The translations under genes were made by a program, and so were the position numbers. Source: JBDRNO01 sp043811005 (GTDB taxonomy: Bacteria; Bacteroidota; Bacteroidia; NORP154). From it: DNA of 33,400 nucleotides. The DNA is taken from positions 1 through 33,400 of the forward strand of contig JBDRNO010000293.1 of the NCBI GenBank assembly GCA_043811005.1, read 5' to 3'. The number at the start of each line of letters is the position of its first letter. Position 1 is the first letter of the stretch. Under the pieces are notes generated by a model. It searched no databases. It was not told where the DNA came from and saw nothing but the letters and a program-made list of their open reading frames with translations. Below, one piece after another: positions 6,346-14,190 of the stretch.

Positions 6346-7491
6346 TTAAATTTCTACTTTATCAACCATTCCTTTTTCAATTTTATAAACATTATATTCA
6401 GTATCAATATCATTCAATATTTCGTATATTTTCTCGGGATGTGTATGGGTTATAAATATCTGCCCGAAGTTTTTATTGCTCACCAATTTTATTAGCTTTT
6501 GAACCCTTAGGGAGTCCAGCTTATCAAAAATATCATCCAATAAAAGGATAGGTGGAAAATTCTTTACTGATTTGATAAAATCAAATTGGGCTAATTTCAG
6601 CGCAATCAAATATGACTTTTGCTGACCCTGGGAACCATACTTTTTAATCATATATTTATCACTATTGCTGCCATCCTTGAGAGCGCTACCCGTGGAAACA
6701 TTGAACACCATGTCATCTTTATGTACGCCAACTGAAGAATACAGAATGGTCCTGTCTCTTTCAAGATTATCAGCCAACAATCTTTCAAAATCTCCTGCAT
6801 TTAGCTGCGACTGATAATCAATATTCACCCTCTCCTTGCTTTCACTAATAAATTTATAATGTTTTTGGAATATCGGTATGAATACTTTTATAAATTCAAG
6901 ACGTTTTTCATAAATCTTATTTCCTAATTCAATCATTTGTGCATCCCACACTCCTAGTGCATCTTTATCTAATCTTCTTTTTTCGGCAAAATGTTTAAGC
7001 AGGGAATTCCTCTGGGCAACAACCCGGTTGTAATTGATCAGGTTATCGAGATAAATCTTATCAAGCTGGCAAATAATACCATCAATGAACTTTCTCCTGC
7101 TTTCACTTCCTCCAGTAATCAAGCTGCCATCTTCCGGTGAGATCATCACCAAAGGAAGAAATCCGATATGATCTGCGAGGCGTTTGTATTCTTTTTTATT
7201 TCGTTTGAATTGTTTTTTCTGATTCCTTTTCAATCCGCAGTGGATCTTCTCGATTTTATCATCCTTATTGTACGAGCCCTGAATAATAAAAAATTCAGCT
7301 CCGTGAAATATATTCTGGCTGTCGATGGGATTGAAAGAGCTCTTGCAAAACGAAAGATAATGGATAGCATCAAGCAAATTGGTCTTACCAGCGCCATTAT
7401 TACCCACAAAGCAATTAATGTTTTCCGAAAAACTTATATCGGCTTCCCTGAAGTTTTTAAAATTGATCAGTGATATTTTCTGTAAATACAC
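6346..7491 (-). CDS. recF: DNA replication and repair protein RecF
   Basis: RecF is an SMC-like ATPase that loads RecA at gapped DNA with RecO and RecR. Visible: N-terminal LINFKNFREADISF, Walker A GNNGAGKTNLLDAIHYLSF near residue 30, EDGSLITGGSESRRKFID in the middle, the ABC signature in YGSQGQQKSYLIALKLAQ, and Walker B PPILLLDDIFDKLD near residue 325, followed by the D-loop and QIFITHTH. At 381 residues it is slightly longer than usual (~360-370); about 12 extra residues (STGSALKDGSNSDKYM) lie just before the signature in a hairpin loop. The divergent TPR gene (8033) is a usual neighbour in Bacteroidota, though there the genes are normally closer. Start ATG has no clear ribosome binding site. 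Confidence 0.96.
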   Translation of the reverse strand: MYLQKISLINFKNFREADISFSENINCFVGNNGAGKTNLLDAIHYLSFCKSSFNPIDSQNIFHGAEFFIIQGSYNKDDKIEKIHCGLKRNQKKQFKRNKKEYKRLADHIGFLPLVMISPEDGSLITGGSESRRKFIDGIICQLDKIYLDNLINYNRVVAQRNSLLKHFAEKRRLDKDALGVWDAQMIELGNKIYEKRLEFIKVFIPIFQKHYKFISESKERVNIDYQSQLNAGDFERLLADNLERDRTILYSSVGVHKDDMVFNVSTGSALKDGSNSDKYMIKKYGSQGQQKSYLIALKLAQFDFIKSVKNFPPILLLDDIFDKLDSLRVQKLIKLVSNKNFGQIFITHTHPEKIYEILNDIDTEYNVYKIEKGMVDKVEI

Positions 7492-8032
7492 TTTGATGAA
7501 TATAGTATTGGAATTTCAATGTTTTAAATGAAATTTATCTTAACATCTATCTTTTTGTATTTAATTATCAGGTTCTGGGTACTGGCTTCTGGGCTCTGGG
7601 TTGTTGGTGTTGTACACAGACTCTGTAATCAGTACATACCACCCAGTGCCCAGTACCCCTATCTTATTTATACTTAACTCATTTCTATATTTTTTTTATC
7701 AATTTACAAAGTTATGTTATGTATTAATAAAAGCGAAGATAAAATACGAATGATTAATATATTCTCTTTAATGAAAAAATCTTAGTTTTGCGTTTTTGTT
7801 TGGTAATTTGATGTTGAGGATTGGAGAATTTTTTGAACATAGATTCGCAAATTCATTAAATATAGCCACGAATTTACACTAATTAACACTAATAATTACG
7901 GTTAAACAACTTAACATTTTTAAAAATATATTTCATGAAAATTAGTGTAAATTAGTTAAATTAGTGACTAAACATTGAAACCCACAGGTAATATTATCAC
8001 GGTTTGAAATTATGACATTTAAAATTTGAAAC
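7492..8032. repeat. 541-base intergenic region filled with repeats
   Basis: No gene is seen. Contents: an AAATTCCAATACT box on the minus strand (7504-7516) running on into TTTCAATGTTTTA, which recurs at 20666-20682; CTGGGTACTGGCTTCTGGGC with a facing CCCAGTGCCCAGTACC (about 7572-7660); copy 2 of the ACAAAGTTATG repeat (7700-7716, plus strand); TAGTTTTG at 7783-7790, a weak match to a -7 promoter box for the TPR gene; and a long imperfect palindrome of AATTAGTG type (7864-7895 against 7937-7970). Confidence 0.6.
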
Positions 8033-8713
8033 ATGGCAAAAAGCACAAAAGAAGAAACAATAGTTGATGTTGTTGAGGTTTACAGCAAAACCGAGCGTTA
8101 TATTGACGAAAATCAGAAAAGTCTTATAATAATAGTGAGTGCGATAGTATTGATCATAGGCAGCTACTTTGGTTATAAAAAATTATATGTAGCTCCATTG
8201 GAGATCGAAGCCCAAGCACAGATGTATGTTGCAGAGCAGTATTTTCAGCAAGACTCACTGGATCTGGCAATTTTTGGCGATGGTAATTATTTGGGATTTC
8301 TTGACATTATTGATGATTATGGTGTAACTCCATCTGGGAATCTAGCACATTATTACATAGGTATCTGTTATTTAAAAAAGGGTGAATATGAAAATGCAAT
8401 TGAATATTTAAACGGATTTGATTCTGATGATATAATGGTCAGTTCCGTTGCTACCGGTGCGATTGGTGACGCCTATATGGAGCTGGGTGAAACAAAGGAT
8501 GCCATTTCATATTATTTACAGGCAGCTAATGATAATGAAAATAAATTTACCACCCCTATCTACCTGATGAAAGCAGCCCTGGCTTATGAGGACCTGGGCA
8601 AATATAAAAAAGCCGTGAGCATATACGAATCCATCAAAGAAAACTACCCTGAGACAAAAGAAGGAATGGAAGTTGACAAGTACCTTGCAAAAGCGAGGAT
8701 GTTCGTTAATTAA
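8033..8713 (+). CDS. Membrane-anchored TPR protein
   Basis: The 226-residue product has a short charged cytoplasmic N-terminus, one transmembrane segment near residues 30-47 (SLIIIVSAIVLIIGSYFGY) and a periplasmic domain of about four TPRs: AQMYVAEQYFQQDSLDLAI, LAHYYIGICYLKKGEYENA, GAIGDAYMELGETKDAISY and AALAYEDLGKYKKAVSIYE. This layout resembles YfgM-type ancillary proteins, and the gene is often found beside recF and ribH in Bacteroidota; its exact role is unknown. The ATG follows AAAATTTGAAAC, with no strong ribosome binding site. It converges with pcm, with 55 bases between the stops. Confidence 0.85.
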   Translation: MAKSTKEETIVDVVEVYSKTERYIDENQKSLIIIVSAIVLIIGSYFGYKKLYVAPLEIEAQAQMYVAEQYFQQDSLDLAIFGDGNYLGFLDIIDDYGVTPSGNLAHYYIGICYLKKGEYENAIEYLNGFDSDDIMVSSVATGAIGDAYMELGETKDAISYYLQAANDNENKFTTPIYLMKAALAYEDLGKYKKAVSIYESIKENYPETKEGMEVDKYLAKARMFVN

Positions 8714-8768
8714 AATTCGAATTATAAAAAAAAACAAGATTTAAAGGGAGATAATCAATAATCAATGT

Positions 8769-9416
8769 TTAATCCCACGTCTTGTCATCCAATAAAGGTA
8801 CAAAAACAAAATCTCCATGTTCCGACTTCTTATGCTCTGTTTCTGAGACCTTAACGATGGTTGTCATCACCTGGTTGGCTGAAAGTCCGACAGGTATAAC
8901 CAGGATGCCCCCTATTTTTAATTGCTCTATAAGGGCATCTGGTACATAAGGCGCACCAGCAGTAACTATGATCTTATCGAACCGGGCAAAAGCAGGCAAG
9001 CCCTTATAGCCATCGCCATGAAAAAATTTCGGATGATAACCTATCCTTGGCAGGAAAACTTTGGCTTTCATATACAATTGTTTGTGTCTTTCAATTGTGT
9101 ATACCCTGGCTCCCATCTCCAATAATATACACGCCTGATAGCCGGAACCGGTACCTACTTCCAGAATTTTATCGCCCTTTTTTACTTTAAGCAACTCCGT
9201 TTGGAAAGCTACCGTAAATGGTTGTGAGATGGTTTGCTCAGCACCAATGGGAAACGGCTTATCCTTGTAAGCAAACTCAACAAATGCGTCATCCAGGAAC
9301 AAATGACGTGGAACCGTTTCAACGGCTTTTAATACCCTAACGTCCATAATACCTTTCATCTGTATTAATTCCACCAACTTTTTCCTCAGACCTTTATGTT
9401 TGTATGTGTCTTTCAT
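8769..9416 (-). CDS. pcm: Protein-L-isoaspartate O-methyltransferase
   Basis: The enzyme uses SAM to methylate isoaspartyl residues so that damaged proteins can be repaired. At 215 residues it has the family length. Motifs: VPRHLFLDDAFVEFAYKDKP near residue 37, GAEQTISQPFTVAFQTELL (the TISQP substrate-binding turn), SAM motif I ILEVGTGSGYQACILLE near residue 85, FDKIIVTAGAPYVPDALIEQ, and C-terminal HGDFVFVPLLDD. Its start codon is preceded within four bases by a repeat that reads CCAGCAACCAGCAAA in the gene direction, almost the same as the bases ahead of glpD. No Shine-Dalgarno sequence exists there. Confidence 0.96.
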   Translation of the reverse strand: MKDTYKHKGLRKKLVELIQMKGIMDVRVLKAVETVPRHLFLDDAFVEFAYKDKPFPIGAEQTISQPFTVAFQTELLKVKKGDKILEVGTGSGYQACILLEMGARVYTIERHKQLYMKAKVFLPRIGYHPKFFHGDGYKGLPAFARFDKIIVTAGAPYVPDALIEQLKIGGILVIPVGLSANQVMTTIVKVSETEHKKSEHGDFVFVPLLDDKTWD

Positions 9417-9418
9417 TT

Positions 9419-9590
9419 TGCTGGTTGCTGGTTGCTGGTTACCGGATACTGGATATTTGATATTTGATATTGGTCATTATCATTATCAACGTCATTGTCA
9501 TAGTTATTGTCAATTGCCTGCTGTTTACCACGCAGGGAGGAACGACCGTACTGGGGTCAACTGGTTACTGGGTTCTGGATGTATATGATC
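9419..9590 (+). repeat. Composite intergenic repeat ahead of pcm
   Basis: Order on the plus strand: CTGGTTGCTGGTTGCTGGTT, GGATACTGGATATTTGATAT, TTGATATTG, then ATCATTATCAACGTCATTG and TAGTTATTGTCAATTGCCTG. The same order is found in 10677-10752 (plus) and 26182-26267 (minus). A further ACTGGTTACTGGGTTCTGG unit is at 9559-9577. No gene is visible in the intergenic gap 9417-9662. Confidence 0.7.
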
Positions 9591-9648
9591 GGTATCCAAA
9601 TTTTATACTGACAAAATTACCAAAAAACATTTATCAAGCAAAAATTAC

Positions 9649-9656
9649 TATTTTTG
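9649..9656 (+). promoter_or_regulatory. Putative -7 box immediately ahead of the Gfo/Idh gene
   Basis: TATTTTTG (then CG) fits TAnnTTTG. The ATG at 9663 is only seven bases beyond it, so transcription from this box would give an almost leaderless message. No clear -33 TTG element is seen, so the box could be chance in AT-rich DNA. Confidence 0.35.
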
Positions 9657-9662
9657 CGAACT

Positions 9663-10670
9663 ATGTTAAAAATAGGAGTAATAGGAGCCGGTCATTTGGG
9701 TAAGATTCATCTGAAGCTGCTTTCAGCCAAAGGAGGAAAAGGAATAGATGATCTTGAATTAGCCGGTTTTTACGATAGTAGCGAAACTCGTTCGCAAAAA
9801 GTCGTTGAAGAGCTTGGTATTAATAAGTTCAATTCAATAGATGAGCTTATCACGAATGTGGATGTAGTTGACATAGTTACTCCTACCCTATCCCATTTCG
9901 AATGTGCCGTTAAGGCAATAAAGGGATCAAAGCACATTTTCGTTGAAAAGCCGGTAACAAATACATTACAAGAGGCAAAAGAACTTATGGCATTAGCCCG
10001 TGAGGCAAATGTAAAAGTGCAGGTGGGTCATGTGGAGAGGTTTAACCCTGCCTTTATTGCTGCAAAATCCTTCTGCTCAAGACCAATGTTTATCGAAACA
10101 CACCGGCTTTCACAGTTCAACCCCAGGGGTACAGATGTTCCAGTTATTTTAGACCTTATGATACACGATATTGATATTGTGTTGAGTGTTGTTAAATCGA
10201 ACATCAAAAGAATAAATGCAAGCGGGGTTGCAGTGGTAAGCGACACACCTGACATTGCCAATGCCAGGATTGAATTTGACAACGGCTGTGTTGCCAACCT
10301 AACCGCCAGCAGGATCTCGCTGAAGAACATGAGAAAATCACGCTTCTTCCAAAAAGATGCTTACATAACTGTAGATTTCCTTAAAAAAAAGGTGAATGTG
10401 GTTCGGCTGAAAAATATCGGGGAAGGTGAAAAAATTGATCCACTTGCTATTACCATAGATCTTGAGAAAGGTAAAGGTTCAAAATTGATATACTTTGAAT
10501 CACCTGAAGTTGAAGATACAAATGCCATAAAAACAGAGCTGGAAATGCTTGCCCGCGCGATCATCAACGACACTACTCCTCTTGTAACAATTGACGATGG
10601 CTACAATGCCCTGGATGTTGCTTACCAGATCATTGATAAATTGAAATTGACAGCTAAATTGGTGCCGTAA
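9663..10670 (+). CDS. Gfo/Idh/MocA family oxidoreductase
   Basis: This NAD(P)-dependent sugar dehydrogenase has 335 residues. N-terminal Rossmann motif IGVIGAGHLGKIHLKLL, the family's catalytic EKP motif in VEKPVTNTLQEAKELM near residue 95, and GHVERFNPAFIAAK at the active site, which resembles WlbA-like UDP-GlcNAc(A) 3-dehydrogenases. The C-terminal half is the usual alpha/beta domain (DLMIHDIDIVLSVV carries the conserved HDID). The start at 9663 (MLKIGVIG) is better than an in-frame TTG at 9654. The next genes encode a lipoprotein and a sugar-phosphate transferase, so a role in making a surface sugar is possible but not proven. A repeat begins a few bases after the stop. Confidence 0.88.
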   Translation: MLKIGVIGAGHLGKIHLKLLSAKGGKGIDDLELAGFYDSSETRSQKVVEELGINKFNSIDELITNVDVVDIVTPTLSHFECAVKAIKGSKHIFVEKPVTNTLQEAKELMALAREANVKVQVGHVERFNPAFIAAKSFCSRPMFIETHRLSQFNPRGTDVPVILDLMIHDIDIVLSVVKSNIKRINASGVAVVSDTPDIANARIEFDNGCVANLTASRISLKNMRKSRFFQKDAYITVDFLKKKVNVVRLKNIGEGEKIDPLAITIDLEKGKGSKLIYFESPEVEDTNAIKTELEMLARAIINDTTPLVTIDDGYNALDVAYQIIDKLKLTAKLVP

Positions 10671-10676
10671 TTGATA

Positions 10677-10752
10677 GTTACTGGATACTGGTTACTGGTT
10701 GCTGGATATTGGATGTTTGATATTCGTAATTCGTGATTGTCAATTACCTGCC
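10677..10752 (+). repeat. Composite intergenic repeat after the Gfo/Idh gene
   Basis: TTACTGGATACTGGTTACTG, then GTTGCTGGATATTGGATG, TTTGATATT, and finally GATTGTCAATTACCTGCC. Same unit order as 9419-9520 and the reverse complement of 26182-26267. Confidence 0.7.
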
Positions 10753-10870
10753 TAAGTTTGCCGAATCCGACAAAATTTCCTAAAGTTGCGCAATTGTTAC
10801 ACAATATAATAACCTGCTTTTCGTTATACTTTAATATAAAAAAGCCCATCCCGAAAACTTATCGAATCCT

Positions 10871-11743
10871 TTGAAAAACTTAAAAACCGTTATTATTTAC
10901 ATTTCAATAGCCCTGACGGTAACCGGGATGAATTCATGCGAGATCATCAACCCCGAAGAAGATATCCCCTCCTATATCAAAATCGAAAAAATAGACCTGG
11001 CAACCGATTCATTAACAGAAGGAACCAGTTCACATAAGATCGTTGATGCCTGGGTTTATATTGATGATAAATTTTTGGGTGCATACGAACTGCCTGTAAC
11101 ATTCCCTGTCCTGGCTGAAAGTGATCATGAGCTGATAGTAAGGGCAGGGATAAAGGTAAACGGAATTGCAGAAACAAGAGATAAATACCCTTTTTTTGAT
11201 TTTTCCACTGAGGATGTAACACTCACCAGAGACAGTATCATCAGTGTCAACCCGGTTGTTAGGTATTACAACACAACGATCTTTGAATGGATGGAAGATT
11301 TTGAAGGACCTGGAACTACTCTTGAAACCACCGCTAACAGTGATACAACACTGCATATAGTCACAGCGGTTACTCCGGACGTTTTAGGTAATAAATCAGC
11401 TGTAATTTACTTAGACAATACTAATAACTTTTTTGAATGTACCACATCAGGTCAATATATTTTACCCAAGGGAAATCCGGTTTTTCTTGAACTAAATTAT
11501 AAATGCAATATTACATTTATAGTTGGTTTGTTCAAGAACAATTCATCACAAACAGTTCAGTTGTCACCCTCATTATATATTAATCCGTCTGAAAGCTGGA
11601 ATAAAATATATGTGAACCTTACAAACCAAGTAAAGGCACAAACAGATGCTATTAATTATGAAGTATATTTTGCTGTTACCAAAAATGCTTCAGTGGAATA
11701 TCCTGAAGTGTATTTGGATAATATAAAGCTTGTGCATTATTAA
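10871..11743 (+). CDS. Predicted lipoprotein of unknown function
   Basis: The 290-residue product opens with a signal peptide (VIIYISIALTVTGMNSCEI); the Cys near residue 23 followed by Glu is the likely lipidation site. A TTG at 10871 must be the start, since no ATG lies upstream in frame and the signal peptide begins there. After the lipobox come a PEGA-like beta region (VDAWVYIDDKFLGAYELP, residues ~58-75) and, from about residue 135, FEWMEDFEGPGTTLETT, a jelly-roll-like domain often seen in Bacteroidota surface proteins that ends in VYLDNIKLVHY. It lies 106 bases before the WcaJ-type transferase on the same strand, but no link in function can be shown. Confidence 0.75.
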   Translation: MKNLKTVIIYISIALTVTGMNSCEIINPEEDIPSYIKIEKIDLATDSLTEGTSSHKIVDAWVYIDDKFLGAYELPVTFPVLAESDHELIVRAGIKVNGIAETRDKYPFFDFSTEDVTLTRDSIISVNPVVRYYNTTIFEWMEDFEGPGTTLETTANSDTTLHIVTAVTPDVLGNKSAVIYLDNTNNFFECTTSGQYILPKGNPVFLELNYKCNITFIVGLFKNNSSQTVQLSPSLYINPSESWNKIYVNLTNQVKAQTDAINYEVYFAVTKNASVEYPEVYLDNIKLVHY

Positions 11744-11849
11744 GAACATTTCATTGTAAGTAGATTGGAAAAGTTGTGTCTGGTGACTGGTGGCTGATGA
11801 TTATTAATTATAAAATATTCAATTTCCGATACATTAACATAAAATAATA

Positions 11850-13247
11850 ATGAACAAAAAACTCCAGGTTTTAAAATATCTTCTTTCAGACTTCTTTGCT
11901 GCGGGTCTCGCCTGGGGATTGTTTTTTGTTTTTCGAAAAATATACGTTGAGCATGCCCCTCTTGCGCTTGATTTTAAATTTTATATGGGCATTATTATTA
12001 TTCCTTTGTTTTGGATTGCGTTGTATCTCCTAACGGGAACATATAAAAACATTTACAGGAAATCAAGATTAAGGGAGCTGGGGCAAACATTATTCATAAT
12101 CTTTTTTGGTGTACTGGTTATATTTTTTGTGCTTTTACTGGATGATGAGGTTGCGTCATACAAACAATACTACAAGACATTTTTTGCTCTTTTCTCCTTA
12201 CAGTTTTTCTTTACGTACATTCCACGGCTTATCTTGTCAAGTATAACTGCATATAAAATTCATAACCGAATCATCGGGTTTAACACGTTGCTTGTGGGCA
12301 GCAACCAAAAGGCGCTGGAGGTTTACAGGGAAATAGAATCTACTGAGCGGTCAGCAGGCAACAAATTTGCAGGATTCATTCATATTAACGGTAACAACGG
12401 CAATCTATTGAATGACTGTTTACCTCATTTGGGGAGCAGCGACAATATAAAGAACATCATCAAAGAGAACAATATCGAAGAGGTTATCATTGCCATCGAA
12501 TCATCTGAACACAAGAGCATTAAAAAGATAATCACCGAGTTGGAAGATACTGAAATCATTACTAAAATCACTCCCGATATGTACGATATCCTGTCCGGTT
12601 CGGTTAAAATGACCTCTATTTACGGTACCCCCCTTAAAGAAATTTCTCACGATATCATGCCTGTATGGCAACAATCGGTAAAGCGGATCATTGATATTGT
12701 TATCTCTCTCATAGTACTAATAGCCGGCTCCCCGTTTTTTCTTATAACTTCTATTTTTGTAAAGCTGTCCTCAAAGGGACCTACGCTTTATACCCATGAA
12801 CGAATTGGAATACACGGAAAACCATTCACCATCTATAAATTCAGGTCAATGCATGTTAATGCTGAGAATAACGGTCCTGCCCTTTCGAGTAAAAACGATA
12901 AAAGGATAACCCATTTCGGTAAATTCATGCGAAGAGTACGGCTTGATGAGATCCCTCAATTTTATAATGTACTGATCGGTGATATGGCAATAGTAGGGCC
13001 AAGACCTGAAAGGCAATACTTTATTGACCGGATTGTTGAAAAAGCCCCTCATTATTCTCATTTACATAAAGTCAAACCCGGGATCACATCATGGGGGCAG
13101 GTCAAATACGGGTATGCTGAAAATATTGAGCAGATGATACAAAGATTAAAGTATGACATAATATACATTGAAAACCTGTCGCTTGCCGTTGATCTTAAGA
13201 TAATTATATATACTGTTTTAACTGTAATCAGGGGAAGAGGGCGCTGA
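11850..13247 (+). CDS. Undecaprenyl-phosphate sugar phosphotransferase (WcaJ-type)
   Basis: A 465-residue initiating enzyme of surface polysaccharide synthesis: it moves a sugar-1-phosphate from a nucleotide sugar to undecaprenyl phosphate at the inner membrane. The N-terminal half has four membrane helices (residues ~10-130), then a Rossmann-like CoA-binding-type domain (TLLVGSNQKALEVYREIE). The fifth hydrophobic segment (IDIVISLIVLIAGSPFFLI) leads into the catalytic bacterial sugar transferase domain with KFRSMHVNAE, RLDEIPQFYNVLIGDMAIVG, GPRPERQYF and KPGITSWGQVKYGYA. It lacks any sign of truncation. The sugar cannot be inferred. The Gfo/Idh enzyme upstream fits a polysaccharide context. 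Ends with TGA, which shows TGA is read as stop here. Confidence 0.93.
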   Translation: MNKKLQVLKYLLSDFFAAGLAWGLFFVFRKIYVEHAPLALDFKFYMGIIIIPLFWIALYLLTGTYKNIYRKSRLRELGQTLFIIFFGVLVIFFVLLLDDEVASYKQYYKTFFALFSLQFFFTYIPRLILSSITAYKIHNRIIGFNTLLVGSNQKALEVYREIESTERSAGNKFAGFIHINGNNGNLLNDCLPHLGSSDNIKNIIKENNIEEVIIAIESSEHKSIKKIITELEDTEIITKITPDMYDILSGSVKMTSIYGTPLKEISHDIMPVWQQSVKRIIDIVISLIVLIAGSPFFLITSIFVKLSSKGPTLYTHERIGIHGKPFTIYKFRSMHVNAENNGPALSSKNDKRITHFGKFMRRVRLDEIPQFYNVLIGDMAIVGPRPERQYFIDRIVEKAPHYSHLHKVKPGITSWGQVKYGYAENIEQMIQRLKYDIIYIENLSLAVDLKIIIYTVLTVIRGRGR

Positions 13248-13255
13248 TTGATTAT

Positions 13256-13305
13256 TGAAACCACAGATTTCACCGATTACACAGAAAAAAATATATCTGT
13301 GAAAG
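13256..13305 (+). repeat. Small intergenic repeat with hairpin
   Basis: ACCACAGATTTCACCGATTA then CACAGA, with a facing TCTGTG (13280-13285 and 13296-13301). The 12-mer CACCGATTACAC (13271-13282) recurs at 15822-15833, just ahead of accC. The hairpin could act in transcription ending after the sugar transferase gene, but the loop is all A/T and there is no clear T run. Confidence 0.45.
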
Positions 13306-13405
13306 ACGCATGGGCAAAGTATGGCTGATTATTGAGTGCTAAAACAATTACTGCAAATCTTATGGATTTTAATATTTTACAAAATATAAGTTGATACATC
13401 ATCCA

Positions 13406-14014
13406 TCAAATCTCTCCTCTCTGTATCAGAAGAACGATATCTTCAATTTTTTGGTCTTCACCATCTTCATTGTAATTGAGTTTTAAATTCAATCTGAAAA
13501 GACGGGCTATTGATTGGAATAAAAATGCGGTGAAGCCACCCCTGAGGTCATGCACAAGTTCATAAGAGGTACGCCCGGTCTCCCTGTCAATGAGTTTTAT
13601 CAGGATCAAGCCCTGGGTCATTGTAAGGTCTTTGATCTCATCACCATATATATCCCATAGCTCTACTTCAGCTTTTTTCATGAGCTGTTTTTTTTCTCCC
13701 GGGGTTTTAAGCGCTGCCAGTTGCTCGTTGTATTTTTTTAATAAATCCGCAGCGAGCTGTGAATAGGGATACACTTTTTTAACATTTCTTATCAGACGGT
13801 TATACCTTATCGCCTGTCTCCTGTTCTTAAAGGTTCTCCTGTCCTTAATTATTACCTGGGGGAGATTCTTCATCAAAACAGTGTCTCCGTTAACAACTAT
13901 TGCTGTAATGATAAATCCACCTCTAAGCTCATCCACATGGGTATTATCCTGACCGTAGGTATAACATATTCCAATCAATATTAAGATAGATAATATGATG
14001 CCAACTCTTTTCAT
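13406..14014 (-). CDS. DUF4294 family protein
   Basis: A 202-residue exported protein of the Bacteroidota family DUF4294, whose role is not known. It has a signal peptide (residues 1-21, IILSILILIGICYTYGQ), and the family core: GDTVLMKNLPQVII, RRQAIRYNRLIRNVKKVYPY (basic and Arg-rich), LWDIYGDEIKDLTMTQGLIL, IKLIDRETGRTSYELVHDLR and GGFTAFLFQSIARLF. Length and order are normal. It lies downstream of accC on the same strand with a 176-base gap, so co-transcription is uncertain. Confidence 0.88.
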   Translation of the reverse strand: MKRVGIILSILILIGICYTYGQDNTHVDELRGGFIITAIVVNGDTVLMKNLPQVIIKDRRTFKNRRQAIRYNRLIRNVKKVYPYSQLAADLLKKYNEQLAALKTPGEKKQLMKKAEVELWDIYGDEIKDLTMTQGLILIKLIDRETGRTSYELVHDLRGGFTAFLFQSIARLFRLNLKLNYNEDGEDQKIEDIVLLIQRGEI

Positions 14015-14190
14015 TAATTTAATTTTCCCAAACCTTTTGCTGCCTTTTAATTATATTCCAAGAATTATACCATTTGTCATTCAGGTTATTACTTTTTTAA
14101 ATCACGAAGTTATTTTTTTTATGGTATACAAAATAAAAAACAGCAGGTTACTCTGAGCATCGAAAACGGGAAGAATTACTAAACCTCTTT

